Part shown: in pieces, positions 7,785 to 16,282 of the stretch
Numbering within the stretch: position 1 is the stretch's first letter
How the letters are laid out: every line of letters starts with the position of its first letter
Source of the DNA: Mesobacillus jeotgali
GTDB lineage: Bacteria; Bacillota; Bacilli; Bacillales; Cytobacillaceae
Direction of reading: 5' to 3'
DNA: 64,000 bases
Assembly: GCF_031759225.1 (NCBI RefSeq)
Contig: NZ_CP134494.1
Location: forward strand, 1,052,501 to 1,116,500
Position numbers and translations under genes: made by a program
The notes under the pieces: generated by a model
The model's input: only the letters and a program-made list of their open reading frames with translations
Told to the model about the DNA's origin: nothing
Databases searched by the model: none

Positions 7785-8540
7785 TCAGACAGGTTCAACG
7801 GTAAAAGAGGGAAAGCTGTCCGAACTCGGTGCAGCTTCGGACAGATTCAGCGGTAACGGAGTGAAAGCTGTCCGAACTCGGTTCAACTTCGGACAGGTTC
7901 AGCGGTCACGGAGGAAAAGCTGTCCGAACTCAGTTCAACTTCGGACAGGTTCAGCGGTCACGGAGGGAAAGCTGTCCGAACTCGGTGCAGCTTCGGACAG
8001 GTTCAGCGGGTACAGAGGAAAAGCTGTCCGAACTCGATGAAACTTCGGACAGGTTTCAGCGTTCACGGAGGGAAAGCTGTCCGAACTCGATGCAACTTCG
8101 GACAGGTTCAGCGGGTACAGAGGAAAAGCTGTCCGAACTCAGTTCAACTTCGGACAGGTTCAGCGTTCACGGAAGGAAAGCAGTCCGAACTCGGTTCAAC
8201 TTCGGACAGGTTCAGCGGATACAGAGGAAAAGCTGTCCGAACTCAGTTCAACTTCGGACAGGTTCAGCGGGTACAGAGGGAAAGCTGTCCGAACTCGATG
8301 CAGCTTCGGACAGGTTCAGCGGGTACAGAGGAAAAGCTGTCCGAACTCGATGCAACTTCGGACAGGTTTCAGCGTTCACGGAGGGAAAGCTGTCCGAACT
8401 CGATGCAACTTCGGACAGGTTCAGCGGTCACGGAAGGAAAGCTGTCCGAACTCGATGCAGCTTCGGACAGGTTCAGCGGGTACAGAAGAAAAGCTGTCCG
8501 AACGCAGTTCAACTTCGAAACAGTTTCACCGGATACAGAG
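7785..8540. repeat. Tandem 52-bp palindrome array A (14 units)
   Basis: The word GCTGTCC (once GCAGTCC) starts at 7815, 7867, 7919, 7971, 8023, 8076, 8128, 8180, 8232, 8284, 8336, 8389, 8441 and 8493: steps of 52 with two of 53. Each unit holds the inverted pair TTCGGACAG / CTGTCCGAA around 23 bases, leaving an 11-bp linker. Loop variants (TCAGCGGTCACGG, TCAGCGGGTACAG, TCAGCGTTCACGG) shuffle along the array, so it is not one clean amplification. Open frames through it are by-products of a repeat without stops. It lies between two plus-strand genes; 8541-8834 contains the yhbH leader and no gene. Confidence 0.95.
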
Positions 8541-8834
8541 GTAGAGTCGTCCATGCCTGCCATATCTACCGCTGGGGAGGACAATATTGTAACTATCCGT
8601 GGAAAAGAACATATACAAAAGGACAATAATGCGCAAAAGGTTTACAAGATAAAATGGGCTTGTCCAGTCATAGGAGAAAAGGTTAATTGTCAAAATTATT
8701 TGTAAATTATTTTGTCTTCCTGCATAAGATAGAGTAATTACAATTCCCACAAGGGTAAAGTCCATCGGGTTATTGTATGAAGATATGGTGAATTGTGTTA
8801 CTGTCAAAATGAAAATTCAAAGGAGGGGTTGAAA

Positions 8835-10004
8835 ATGACCGATGAAAGCAGTCACCAGTTTGTGATTTCCCAGGAAGATTGGTCCCTCCACCGCAAAGGA
8901 CATGATGACCAGCAGCGCCATCAGGAAAAGGTGCAGGAAGCAATCAAGAGCAATCTGCCTGATTTGATCACTGAAGAGAATATTATCATGTCCAACGGCA
9001 GGGATGTCGTCAAGATTCCGATAAGGTCACTGGATGAATACAAAATCCGTTATAACTATGATAAGAACAAACACGTCGGCCAGGGGAACGGAGACAGTAA
9101 GGTAGGTGATGTCGTCGCCCGTGATGGCTCAGGGCAGCAGCAAGGTCCGGGAAAAGGGCAAGGCGCAGGGGACCAGGCCGGTGAAGATTATTATGAAGCA
9201 GAAGTATCGATGATGGAAATTGAAGAAGCGTTATTTAAGGAGCTGGAGCTTCCAAATCTGAAGAAGAAGGAAGAACAGGAGCATCTCGTTGAAAATATTG
9301 AATTCAACGATATCAGGAAGACTGGATTGATGGGCAATATTGACAAGAAGCGGACGATGATGTCTGCTTACAAGCGGAATGCGATGACCGGCAAGCCGTC
9401 CTTCCACCCTATTTACAAGGAGGACTTGAAGTTCAAGACCTGGAATGAGGTCGTGAAGCCAGATTCAAAGGCCGTTGTACTTGCGATGATGGATACGAGC
9501 GGAAGCATGGGACTGTGGGAAAAATACATGGCGAGAAGCTTTTTCTTCTGGATGACTCGCTTCCTTCGTTCCAAGTATGAAACAGTCGAAATTGAATTCA
9601 TCGCTCACCATACAGAAGCAAAGGTAGTTTCCGAGGAAGACTTTTTCTCAAAAGGGGAAAGCGGAGGTACAATCTGTTCGTCCGCGTATCGAAAAGCATT
9701 AGAACTTATTGATTTAAAATATAACCCTAGCAAGTTTAATATTTATCCGTTCCATTTTTCCGATGGTGATAACCTGACCTCTGACAATGCCCGCTGTGTG
9801 AAGCTAGTAGAAGAGCTGATGAAGGTCTCCAATATGTTTGGCTATGGAGAAGTCAATCAGTACAACCGCCACTCGACCCTAATGTCCGCGTATAAAAACA
9901 TTAAAGACGAAAACTTCCGTTACTATATCCTCAAGCAGAAAGCCGATGTATTCCACTCGATGAAAAGTTTTTTTAAAAAGGAAGAAAACAAATTGTATGC
10001 TTAA
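8835..10004 (+). CDS. yhbH: YhbH, DUF444 / von Willebrand A-like sporulation protein
   Basis: A 389-residue cytosolic member of the UPF0229/DUF444 family. The C-terminal half is VWA-like with the metal-site motif MMDTSGSMG (about residues 220-228). The N-terminal half has a Gly/Gln-rich linker near residues 100-120. In B. subtilis yhbH is a sporulation gene acting with PrkA; homologues pair with PrkA in many bacteria. The start follows AGGAGGGG. Separation from prkA by a small gene, a terminator and the repeat array suggests its own promoter, which I could not assign with confidence. Confidence 0.92.
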   Translation: MTDESSHQFVISQEDWSLHRKGHDDQQRHQEKVQEAIKSNLPDLITEENIIMSNGRDVVKIPIRSLDEYKIRYNYDKNKHVGQGNGDSKVGDVVARDGSGQQQGPGKGQGAGDQAGEDYYEAEVSMMEIEEALFKELELPNLKKKEEQEHLVENIEFNDIRKTGLMGNIDKKRTMMSAYKRNAMTGKPSFHPIYKEDLKFKTWNEVVKPDSKAVVLAMMDTSGSMGLWEKYMARSFFFWMTRFLRSKYETVEIEFIAHHTEAKVVSEEDFFSKGESGGTICSSAYRKALELIDLKYNPSKFNIYPFHFSDGDNLTSDNARCVKLVEELMKVSNMFGYGEVNQYNRHSTLMSAYKNIKDENFRYYILKQKADVFHSMKSFFKKEENKLYA

Positions 10005-10009
10005 TTTAA

Positions 10010-10041
10010 AAATCGGCAGGATGAATCTCCTGCCGATTTTC
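10010..10041 (+). terminator. Terminator after yhbH
   Basis: AAATCGGCAGG and CCTGCCGATTT pair perfectly around eight bases and run into TTTT. The A run before it could let it serve the convergent gene too. Confidence 0.9.
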
Positions 10042-10084
10042 CTATTCCACCCACTTTTCGGGGGAAGACTCCTATAATACCAAT

Positions 10085-10888
10085 CTATTGTTTATCAATT
10101 CCAATTGCCTGGCTGCCCATTTGAACCCATGCTTTTTCAAATGATGTCCGCGGTACAGCTTTATACCCGCCGCTGGCAAGAGGGTCGTTAACGTAAATGG
10201 AATCCTCGTCATATCCGACAATCAAGACACTGTGTTCTCTATAAGTAATCTTTACATCACCGCTATTTGTCTTCCAAACGGTAAACTCCGATTCGGGAAG
10301 AGGCGCGAAGGTGGAGTTGATGATGACCCATACCGGAGATCCAGAGTCAATCAATTCATAAACTGCATCAATGGATTGTCCAGTAATATCCATGATTTTA
10401 CCGGGCAGATAGCTCTCTGCAAGCTTTGCTACAGGACCATGGTATACGCCATATCCAGACTTTTTGAAGGTATAGATGTCCCCCACAAAGCCATCATACG
10501 GATTGCCACGAATATAATTTGCGTCTCGGAAAGGAATTTTATGTATTTGCTTTGCCAGGGTCATTTTATCGGCTGAGATTCCTTCATATTGTAAAAGCAT
10601 CGTTAAGCTGGTCACTTCACAACCGCGCTGTAATTCTGGGAGCTGACTGACGTGCGGGACCCCCTCGATCATTTTTTTCTCCTCAGTATTGATGAAATTC
10701 TCCAGGGCTTTTTTATCAGCAGTAGTTTTGGTCACAGAATGTTCTTCCGTTCGGGTGATTTTAGGTGCAACTGATGATTGTGTTTCTGCCGTTGGATTTT
10801 CAATCGATCGTAAATTCTCCGCTCCCAAGTAGGTAGCCAGGAAAATGCCTCCAAGGGATAGTGTTCTAATAAGTAATTTTTTATTCAA
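10085..10888 (-). CDS. C39-like cysteine peptidase, membrane-anchored (YvpB-like)
   Basis: A 267-residue extracytoplasmic protein with an N-terminal signal/anchor helix (LLIRTLSLGGIFLATYLG), a polar spacer, and a C39-type papain-like domain from about residue 70. The putative catalytic Cys is in RGCEVTSLTMLLQY, the His in REHSVLIVGYD, followed by NDPLASGG. The family is related to C39 peptidases, but many members have no proven substrate. A TTG at 10888 is taken as start because AGGAG lies eight bases upstream; the ATG at 10906 would overlap that site and add six residues. It is divergent from the betaine transporter. Confidence 0.8.
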   Translation of the reverse strand: MNKKLLIRTLSLGGIFLATYLGAENLRSIENPTAETQSSVAPKITRTEEHSVTKTTADKKALENFINTEEKKMIEGVPHVSQLPELQRGCEVTSLTMLLQYEGISADKMTLAKQIHKIPFRDANYIRGNPYDGFVGDIYTFKKSGYGVYHGPVAKLAESYLPGKIMDITGQSIDAVYELIDSGSPVWVIINSTFAPLPESEFTVWKTNSGDVKITYREHSVLIVGYDEDSIYVNDPLASGGYKAVPRTSFEKAWVQMGSQAIGIDKQ

Positions 10889-10906
10889 AATATCTTCTCC
10901 TAACAT

Positions 10907-11237
10907 TTCTCCTTCATGTAGGCCATCAATACAAGTTTAACCAAAATTCGACAAGGATTCAATAGACTAATAGAATGATATTGGAAATCTGTTGGTAAAA
11001 AGGCAGGCTGCCTGTCAGTACTGAAAAATGATAATCGATAAATTGAGGTTTTTGGGAAAAATATAGGGGAATTTAATAGTTGATTCTGTAGGGAAGCCCA
11101 ATGTAAAAATGGATCTAAGACATTCATTTTTTTGGATGTATTGGGTAATACTATCTCTGTTATGAGTACATTCTTTCAAAAAAACAAAAATTTGTGTTAG
11201 GGTATTAAGTGCAAAAGTTGTAGAAGGGAGTTTTTTG
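10907..11237. other. Intergenic gap between divergent genes, no gene seen
   Basis: About 330 bases of AT-rich DNA between the peptidase gene and the betaine transporter. It must hold both promoters. GGGTAT near 11199 resembles a sigma-B -10, but I see no convincing matching -35. No repeat or RNA structure was recognised. Confidence 0.5.
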
Positions 11238-12755
11238 ATGAAAAAGGATTCATCTGTTTTTTTCATATCGACAGGAATTTTGTTATTGATGGTTCTTTTC
11301 GGTGTGTTTGTTCCAGATAAACTTGAATCAGTTACAGCAAATATCCAGGCATTCATTACTGATACTTTTGGCTGGTATTATTTAATTCTTGTATCTGCAA
11401 TTGTCATTGTTTGTCTGTATTTCTTGATCAGTCCACTGGGAAAGATCAGACTTGGGAAGCAGGATGACCGGCCTGAATTTGCCACCCTTACTTGGTATGC
11501 AATGCTCTTTAGTGCCGGTATGGGAATAGGGCTGGTTTTCTGGGGCACTGCTGAACCAATCAGCCATTATATGGTCTCAACACCAACCGGAGTGGAGGCA
11601 GGATCTGACCAGGCTATCCGGGATTCAATGAGATTCACGTTTTTCCACTGGGGCATCCATGCATGGGCCATTTATGGAATAGTTGCACTGGTTCTGGCTT
11701 ACTTCAATTTCAGACATGGTAAACCAGGATTGATTAGTGCGACCCTTGGACCGATTTTAGGCGACAAGACAAATGGGGCAGCTGGAAAAGTAATTGACGT
11801 GATTTCGGTTGTCGCAACTGTAATCGGTGTGGCAACAACTTTAGGATTTGGAGCTGTACAAATAAACGGGGGGCTTTCTTACCTGTTTGGAATACCTACT
11901 GGTTTTGTAACTCAATTGTTTATTGTCCTGATCGTAACAGTATTGTTCATGATATCTGCCTGGACAGGACTTGGAAAAGGCATCAAGATTTTAAGTAATG
12001 TAAACATGATACTTGCCGCATTATTGTTAGTGGCAATGCTGTTTTTGGGACCAACCCAGTTTATCCTGAACCTCTTTACCAACACAATTGGTACATACCT
12101 TCAAAATTTGCCAGCGATGAGTTTCCGGATTGCGCCATTAAATGAAGAAGTCCGTTCATGGATCAATGGCTGGACTATCTTCTACTGGGCATGGTGGATT
12201 GCCTGGGCGCCATTTGTAGGGATTTTTATAGCTCGAGTTTCTAAAGGCCGTACAATCAGGGAATTTGTATTTGGTGTATTGCTAGTGCCTTCTTTGATTG
12301 GCTTTTTATGGTTCTCTGCTTTCGGAGGTTCAGCAATCACGCTTGAGCACGAAGGAATTGCGAAAATTTCCGAACTAGCGACCGAAGAAGCACTCTTTGG
12401 AGTTTTTGCCAACTATCCTCTAAGTTCATTATTGTCCATCCTGGCAATGATCCTTATCGGTACATTCTTTATCACATCGGCAGATTCAGGCACATTTGTT
12501 TTAGGGATGATGACGACCAATGGATCACTGACACCAGGGAATAGAATCAAATTCACATGGGGAATCATGCTGGCTGCTATTTCTCTGGTACTCCTTTATT
12601 CTGGGGGGCTGCAGGCTCTGCAAAATACAATGATCGTGGCTGCACTGCCATTCTCCATCATTATGGCCTTAATGGCACTAAGCCTAATAAAAGCCTTAAG
12701 TCGAGAAGCGAAAGAACTAGGAATCGGAAAAATTCCTAAACGTAAGCCTCAATAG
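11238..12755 (+). CDS. opuD: BCCT-family glycine betaine transporter, OpuD-like
   Basis: A 505-residue secondary transporter with 12 predicted membrane helices that takes up glycine betaine or related osmolytes with Na+. Signature blocks are GMGIGLVFWGTAEPISHY (around residue 95) and FYWAWWIAWAPFVGIFIARV, the aromatic betaine-binding region of BCCT proteins. Length and sequence closely follow B. subtilis OpuD. The start at ATG 11238 follows GAAGGGAG. Expression is probably osmotic-stress controlled; the sequence does not prove it. Confidence 0.9.
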   Translation: MKKDSSVFFISTGILLLMVLFGVFVPDKLESVTANIQAFITDTFGWYYLILVSAIVIVCLYFLISPLGKIRLGKQDDRPEFATLTWYAMLFSAGMGIGLVFWGTAEPISHYMVSTPTGVEAGSDQAIRDSMRFTFFHWGIHAWAIYGIVALVLAYFNFRHGKPGLISATLGPILGDKTNGAAGKVIDVISVVATVIGVATTLGFGAVQINGGLSYLFGIPTGFVTQLFIVLIVTVLFMISAWTGLGKGIKILSNVNMILAALLLVAMLFLGPTQFILNLFTNTIGTYLQNLPAMSFRIAPLNEEVRSWINGWTIFYWAWWIAWAPFVGIFIARVSKGRTIREFVFGVLLVPSLIGFLWFSAFGGSAITLEHEGIAKISELATEEALFGVFANYPLSSLLSILAMILIGTFFITSADSGTFVLGMMTTNGSLTPGNRIKFTWGIMLAAISLVLLYSGGLQALQNTMIVAALPFSIIMALMALSLIKALSREAKELGIGKIPKRKPQ

Positions 12756-12764
12756 TTTGTAAGT

Positions 12765-12803
12765 AAGGAGTCATCCCTATTCAATTAGTGATGGCTCTTT
12801 TTT
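12765..12803 (+). terminator. Terminator after the betaine transporter
   Basis: GAGTCATC and GATGGCTC pair with one G-T wobble around a long loop, followed by TTTTTT. Confidence 0.75.
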
Positions 12804-12899
12804 CATTCAGGCTGGTTATAATGTATATCTAATTGTTCGAAAGTATTTGAACTTTTGTAAAGCTGTGGCAATTTATGAACGTTTTGTTCTTTTTTTTAA

Positions 12900-12913
12900 T
12901 GTAAATGTTTTCA
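12900..12913 (+). promoter_or_regulatory. Candidate cre (CcpA) site upstream of deoR
   Basis: TGTAAATGTTTTCA differs from the cre consensus TGWAARCGYTWWCW at one central position. It lies about 60 bp before the deoR start, consistent with carbon catabolite control of deoxyribonucleoside use. Confidence 0.55.
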
Positions 12914-12973
12914 TTCGAATTTTTTGCTAAAATGATTGTAATGAATTTAAGTCATTACCAAGGGTGATTACGA

Positions 12974-13912
12974 ATGGAAAAAGATAAATTATTGAAAGTA
13001 ATCGAAGCAGCAAAGCTATATTACTTGCTTGATTATAATCAGAATGATATTGCGAAAGAGCTGGGAGTTTCAAGGCCCACAGTATCCAGGTTCCTCCAAA
13101 TTGCAAAACAGGAGGGGATTGTCGATATCAAAATCATGGATCCGACAGAGGATGTAGAAAATTTGTCGGCACAGCTTGAGCAAAAGTTTGGCTTGAAAAA
13201 GGCAATAGTGACTCATATCCCTCAATATGAGGACAGTGTGATTAAAACGTATCTCGGGGAGAAAGCTGCCGCATTTCTGAATGAAGTAGTAGAGCATGAT
13301 GATATTATTGGTGTTACATGGGGAACGACGCTTTATCATGTTGCTTTGGAGCTTAAACAGAAACCGTGCAAGAATGTAAAGGTCGTCCAGCTGAAGGGCG
13401 GCGTAAGCCATTCTGAAACGAATACGTATGCAAATGAGATACTTTATTTATTCGGCAAAGCCTTCAATAGTGCGCCACATCATCTGCCGCTGCCTGCAAT
13501 CGTTGACCATGTCGTGGTCAAACAAGCGATGGAGGCGGACAGGCATATTAAAAAAATCTTGGAAATGGGGAAGCAATCGAACATTGCGGTCTATACAATC
13601 GGACCAATCAAGTCTGAATCTTTATTGTTCCAGTTAGGATACTTTACAGAAGAAGACTTGCAAGTCATTTATTCCCAAGCCGTCGGTGATATTTGTTCAC
13701 GGTTCTTTGATAAAGAAGGAAAGGTTTGCAACGAAAACCTTAATGCGAGAACCCTGGGCATCGAACTTGAAGAATTAAAGAAGAAGAAGTATTCAGTTTT
13801 AGTTGCGGGCGGGGCACAAAAAATAGATGGTATTTATGGAGCTTTGAAGGGGAAATATACAAATGTGCTTGTAACGGACCAATTTACTGCAAAGTTTTTG
13901 TTAGATAAGTAA
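12974..13912 (+). CDS. deoR: Deoxyribonucleoside regulator DeoR (SorC family)
   Basis: A 312-residue repressor closely resembling B. subtilis DeoR. The N-terminal helix-turn-helix is at about residues 20-45 (YNQNDIAKELGVSRPTVSRFLQ). The C-terminal sugar-binding domain has GVTWGTTLYHVA, VVQLKGG and GDICSRFF, and would bind deoxyribose-5-phosphate as inducer. In B. subtilis deoR controls deoC(dra)-nupC-pdp. Here only nupC follows, and no deoC or pdp is present in the window. It has its own terminator, with cre-like DNA upstream. Confidence 0.92.
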   Translation: MEKDKLLKVIEAAKLYYLLDYNQNDIAKELGVSRPTVSRFLQIAKQEGIVDIKIMDPTEDVENLSAQLEQKFGLKKAIVTHIPQYEDSVIKTYLGEKAAAFLNEVVEHDDIIGVTWGTTLYHVALELKQKPCKNVKVVQLKGGVSHSETNTYANEILYLFGKAFNSAPHHLPLPAIVDHVVVKQAMEADRHIKKILEMGKQSNIAVYTIGPIKSESLLFQLGYFTEEDLQVIYSQAVGDICSRFFDKEGKVCNENLNARTLGIELEELKKKKYSVLVAGGAQKIDGIYGALKGKYTNVLVTDQFTAKFLLDK

Positions 13913-13950
13913 GTGATAGGGGAATAGAGGAAAAGCCATATGAAACAAAC

Positions 13951-13989
13951 AAATACCCGATAGGTTTGAGACCTTGCGGGTATTTTTGT
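13951..13989 (+). terminator. Terminator after deoR
   Basis: AAATACCCG and CGGGTATTT close a hairpin with an inner AGGT/ACCT pair and are followed by T residues. Confidence 0.85.
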
Positions 13990-14016
13990 CGAAAAGATGA
14001 AAAGGGATAAATTTCA

Positions 14017-14102
14017 TTTTACATTTGTTTAAAAACTTATTTACAAAAGTTCTTTATCTCTGATATATTTGCTATAGAAAGTTCAAGTTAAACAAATGTA
14101 AA
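14017..14102 (+). promoter_or_regulatory. nupC promoter with large inverted DeoR-type operator
   Basis: TTTTACATTTGTTTAA at 14017-14032 is repeated inverted as TTAAACAAATGTAAA at 14088-14102. Between them lies a promoter: -35 TTTACA at 14040-14045, an 18-bp spacer, and -10 TATATT at 14064-14069. One arm sits just upstream of -35 and the other just downstream of the expected start. This suits a repressor acting by looping or double occupancy, as described for B. subtilis DeoR. Assignment to DeoR is inference from the adjacent gene. Confidence 0.7.
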
Positions 14103-14110
14103 CGTTTTAA
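14097..14110 (+). promoter_or_regulatory. Candidate cre site 1 upstream of nupC
   Basis: TGTAAACGTTTTAA matches the cre consensus except at one position. It overlaps the end of the downstream DeoR-type arm. Confidence 0.6.
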
Positions 14111-14131
14111 TGAAATTTTTTTCGTAGCATT

Positions 14132-14145
14132 TGTAAACGTTAACA
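14132..14145 (+). promoter_or_regulatory. cre site 2 upstream of nupC
   Basis: TGTAAACGTTAACA is a full match to TGWAARCGYTWWCW, centred about 60 bases after the expected transcription start and about 45 before the start codon. CcpA bound here would block elongation. Confidence 0.8.
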
Positions 14146-14182
14146 ACATTTCCACAAATATCACAACAAGAGGTGGGTCACA

Positions 14183-15397
14183 ATGAATATCTTATGGGGT
14201 TTGATGGGGATTGCTGTTGTTCTGGGAATTGCTTTTCTTTTCTCAAATAATAAGAAATCCATCAATTTACGGACAGTCCTAGGCGGATTGGCAATCCAGT
14301 TCATCTTTGCTTTTGGTGTACTGAAATGGGAAACAGGGAAGGTTGCCCTGGAAAAGCTCTCACTTGGAGTCAATGAAATCGTAAACTATACAGATGCTGG
14401 TGTGCAATTCCTGTTCGGCGGATTGTTCCAGGCTGAGAATATTGGCTTCGTGTTCGCTTTCCAAGTATTAACTGTTGTTATTTTCTTTTCATCTTTAATT
14501 TCAGTTCTTTATTATCTTGGAATCATGCAAGTGATCATCAAGATCCTTGGCGGAGCGCTTTCTAAATTACTGGGAACGAGCAAGGCAGAATCACTATCAG
14601 CTGCAGCCAACATTTTCGTAGGCCAGACAGAAGCACCGCTTGTTGTTAAGCCTTACATCGCGAAAATGACTCAATCAGAGCTTTTTGCAATCATGGTCGG
14701 GGGCTTGGCTTCTGTAGCAGGTTCTGTTTTGATAGGTTACTCATTATTAGGTGTTCCATTGGAATACTTGCTTGCGGCAAGCTTCATGGCTGCTCCAGCA
14801 GGTTTGGTACTTGCTAAAATCATGATTCCGGAAACAGAGAAGTCAGAGTCAACTGATGAACTCAAGATGGAAAAAGACACAGAATCAGCAAACGTAATTG
14901 ATGCCGCAGCTAGAGGTGCAAGCACAGGTCTTCAGTTAGCGTTGAATATTGGTGCAATGTTGCTTGCATTCATCGCATTGATTGCCTTGATCAACGGAAT
15001 TATTGGATTCATTGCAGGATTTTTCGGAGCCGATAACCTGACTCTTGAAGTAATCCTTGGCTATGTATTCGCTCCACTTGCATTCGCTATCGGTGTTCCT
15101 TGGGATGAAGCAGTAAAGGCTGGCGGATTCATCGGTCAAAAGTTAATCCTGAATGAGTTTGTAGCCTATTCTTCATTCGGACCACAAATCGAACAATTAT
15201 CTGCTAAAACAGTAGCAATCATCAGTTTTGCACTTTGCGGATTCGCAAACGTCTCATCCATGGGAATCCTGCTTGGCGGACTTGGAAGCCTCGCTCCGAA
15301 TCGCCGTGCTGACATCGCGAGAATGGGTGTAAGATCGATCATTGCTGGTATGCTTGCGTCATTATTGAGCGCTGCTATGGCAGGTATGCTTCTATAA
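14183..15397 (+). CDS. nupC: Nucleoside permease NupC
   Basis: A 404-residue concentrative nucleoside transporter importing (deoxy)ribonucleosides with protons or sodium. Hydrophobic segments run through the whole protein. Family blocks include NIFVGQTEAPLVVKPYI near residue 150, and FALCGFANVSSMGILLGGLG near residue 355. A hydrophilic, Glu/Lys-rich loop around 210-235 (ETEKSESTDELKMEKDTE) is longer than I would expect. AAGAGGTGGG precedes the ATG. The upstream operator and cre sites link it to DeoR and CcpA. Confidence 0.93.
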   Translation: MNILWGLMGIAVVLGIAFLFSNNKKSINLRTVLGGLAIQFIFAFGVLKWETGKVALEKLSLGVNEIVNYTDAGVQFLFGGLFQAENIGFVFAFQVLTVVIFFSSLISVLYYLGIMQVIIKILGGALSKLLGTSKAESLSAAANIFVGQTEAPLVVKPYIAKMTQSELFAIMVGGLASVAGSVLIGYSLLGVPLEYLLAASFMAAPAGLVLAKIMIPETEKSESTDELKMEKDTESANVIDAAARGASTGLQLALNIGAMLLAFIALIALINGIIGFIAGFFGADNLTLEVILGYVFAPLAFAIGVPWDEAVKAGGFIGQKLILNEFVAYSSFGPQIEQLSAKTVAIISFALCGFANVSSMGILLGGLGSLAPNRRADIARMGVRSIIAGMLASLLSAAMAGMLL

Positions 15398-15400
15398 AAT

Positions 15401-15438
15401 GAGGAAAAGAGAGGGACTTGCTCCTTCTCTTTTTTTGC
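15401..15438 (+). terminator. Terminator after nupC
   Basis: AAAGAGAGG and CCTTCTCTTT pair imperfectly and are followed by a T run. Confidence 0.75.
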
Positions 15439-15479
15439 TTTGAGTTATAATAGAGTAAATTGAACGGAAAGCTGTGATG

Positions 15480-16247
15480 ATGAATGTGTGTTTGATTTTA
15501 TTTGCCTACAATGCACATCCAAAGTATAAGCTGATCGTTGCCGCTAACAGGGATGAAGCATATGCTCGGGAAACCGCGCCAGCTCACTTTTGGGAAGAAA
15601 CACCTGAACTGCTTGCAGGCCGTGATCTTGAAAAAATGGGAACATGGATGGGCGTGACTGCTTCAGGCAGGTTTGCCGCCCTGACAAATTATCGTGATCC
15701 AGGTGAACAAACCGCTGGAAAAAAAACACGTGGGGAGCTTGTGGCGGATTTTTTAAAAGGGACAGACAATCCGCGTCCGTATTTACTGGAGCTGACCAAT
15801 CGCCATCATGAATATCCGGGTTATAATCTTTTGGCAGGGAATACGGAAGAGCTCTATTATTATTCCAACCGCGGAGGCCCGCTGCAAAAGGTGGAACCAG
15901 GTGTCCATGGGGTCAGCAACCACTTGCTTAATACTGACTGGCCAAAGGTAGAACGCGGAAAAGCAGGACTTGCCAGCATCATTTCAAAAGAACAGCCTGA
16001 TCTGGTTAACATGTTATTTGAGCATTTGGAAAATACGGACCCTGCTCCGGATCACTTGCTGCCATCGACGGGGGTGTCGCTGGAATGGGAACGACTACTG
16101 TCTTCGATGTTCATAAAAAGTGAAGGATACGGGACGAGAAGCTCGACCGTCATATTAATGAACGAGAGCGAAATCCATTTTCATGAACGTGTTCATACAA
16201 ATAACCAGAGTTCGACCCAGCAATTTACAATCACACTTGAAAAATAA
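15480..16247 (+). CDS. NRDE-family protein (TANGO2-like)
   Basis: A 255-residue cytosolic protein of the NRDE family, named for the NRDE motif present here as VAANRDEAYAR near residue 25. Other conserved blocks are WMGVTASGRFAALTNYRDP and GVHGVSNHLLNTDWPKVERGK. The fold is Ntn-hydrolase-like with the N-terminal Cys after Met usually important; here the start reads MNVCLILFAY. TANGO2 has been linked to haem and lipid handling; the bacterial role is unknown. Three start codons lie together (GTG 15474, ATG 15477, ATG 15480). 15480 is chosen for spacing from GGAAAG. Confidence 0.82.
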   Translation: MNVCLILFAYNAHPKYKLIVAANRDEAYARETAPAHFWEETPELLAGRDLEKMGTWMGVTASGRFAALTNYRDPGEQTAGKKTRGELVADFLKGTDNPRPYLLELTNRHHEYPGYNLLAGNTEELYYYSNRGGPLQKVEPGVHGVSNHLLNTDWPKVERGKAGLASIISKEQPDLVNMLFEHLENTDPAPDHLLPSTGVSLEWERLLSSMFIKSEGYGTRSSTVILMNESEIHFHERVHTNNQSSTQQFTITLEK

Positions 16248-16248
16248 T

Positions 16249-16282
16249 CAGACAACCACGTTTGCGGTTGTCTGGTTTTTAT
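16249..16282. terminator. Bidirectional terminator between the NRDE gene and the nitronate monooxygenase-like gene
   Basis: CAGACAACC-ACGTTTGC-GGTTGTCTG has a T-rich run on the plus side and A/T-rich DNA on the other, between two convergent stop codons. Confidence 0.88.

Noticed and set aside
7785..8540. CRISPR array
   Set aside because: The whole unit repeats, including what would be the spacer; there are no unique spacers and no cas genes in the window.
7729..8705. Three long overlapping open frames of 100-220 codons on the plus strand
   Set aside because: They run through array A, change frame whenever a unit gains a base, and have no ribosome site; they result from stop-free repeats.
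11193..11210. Sigma-B promoter (GGGTAT) before the betaine transporter
   Set aside because: No acceptable GTTT-type -35 at the right spacing was seen.
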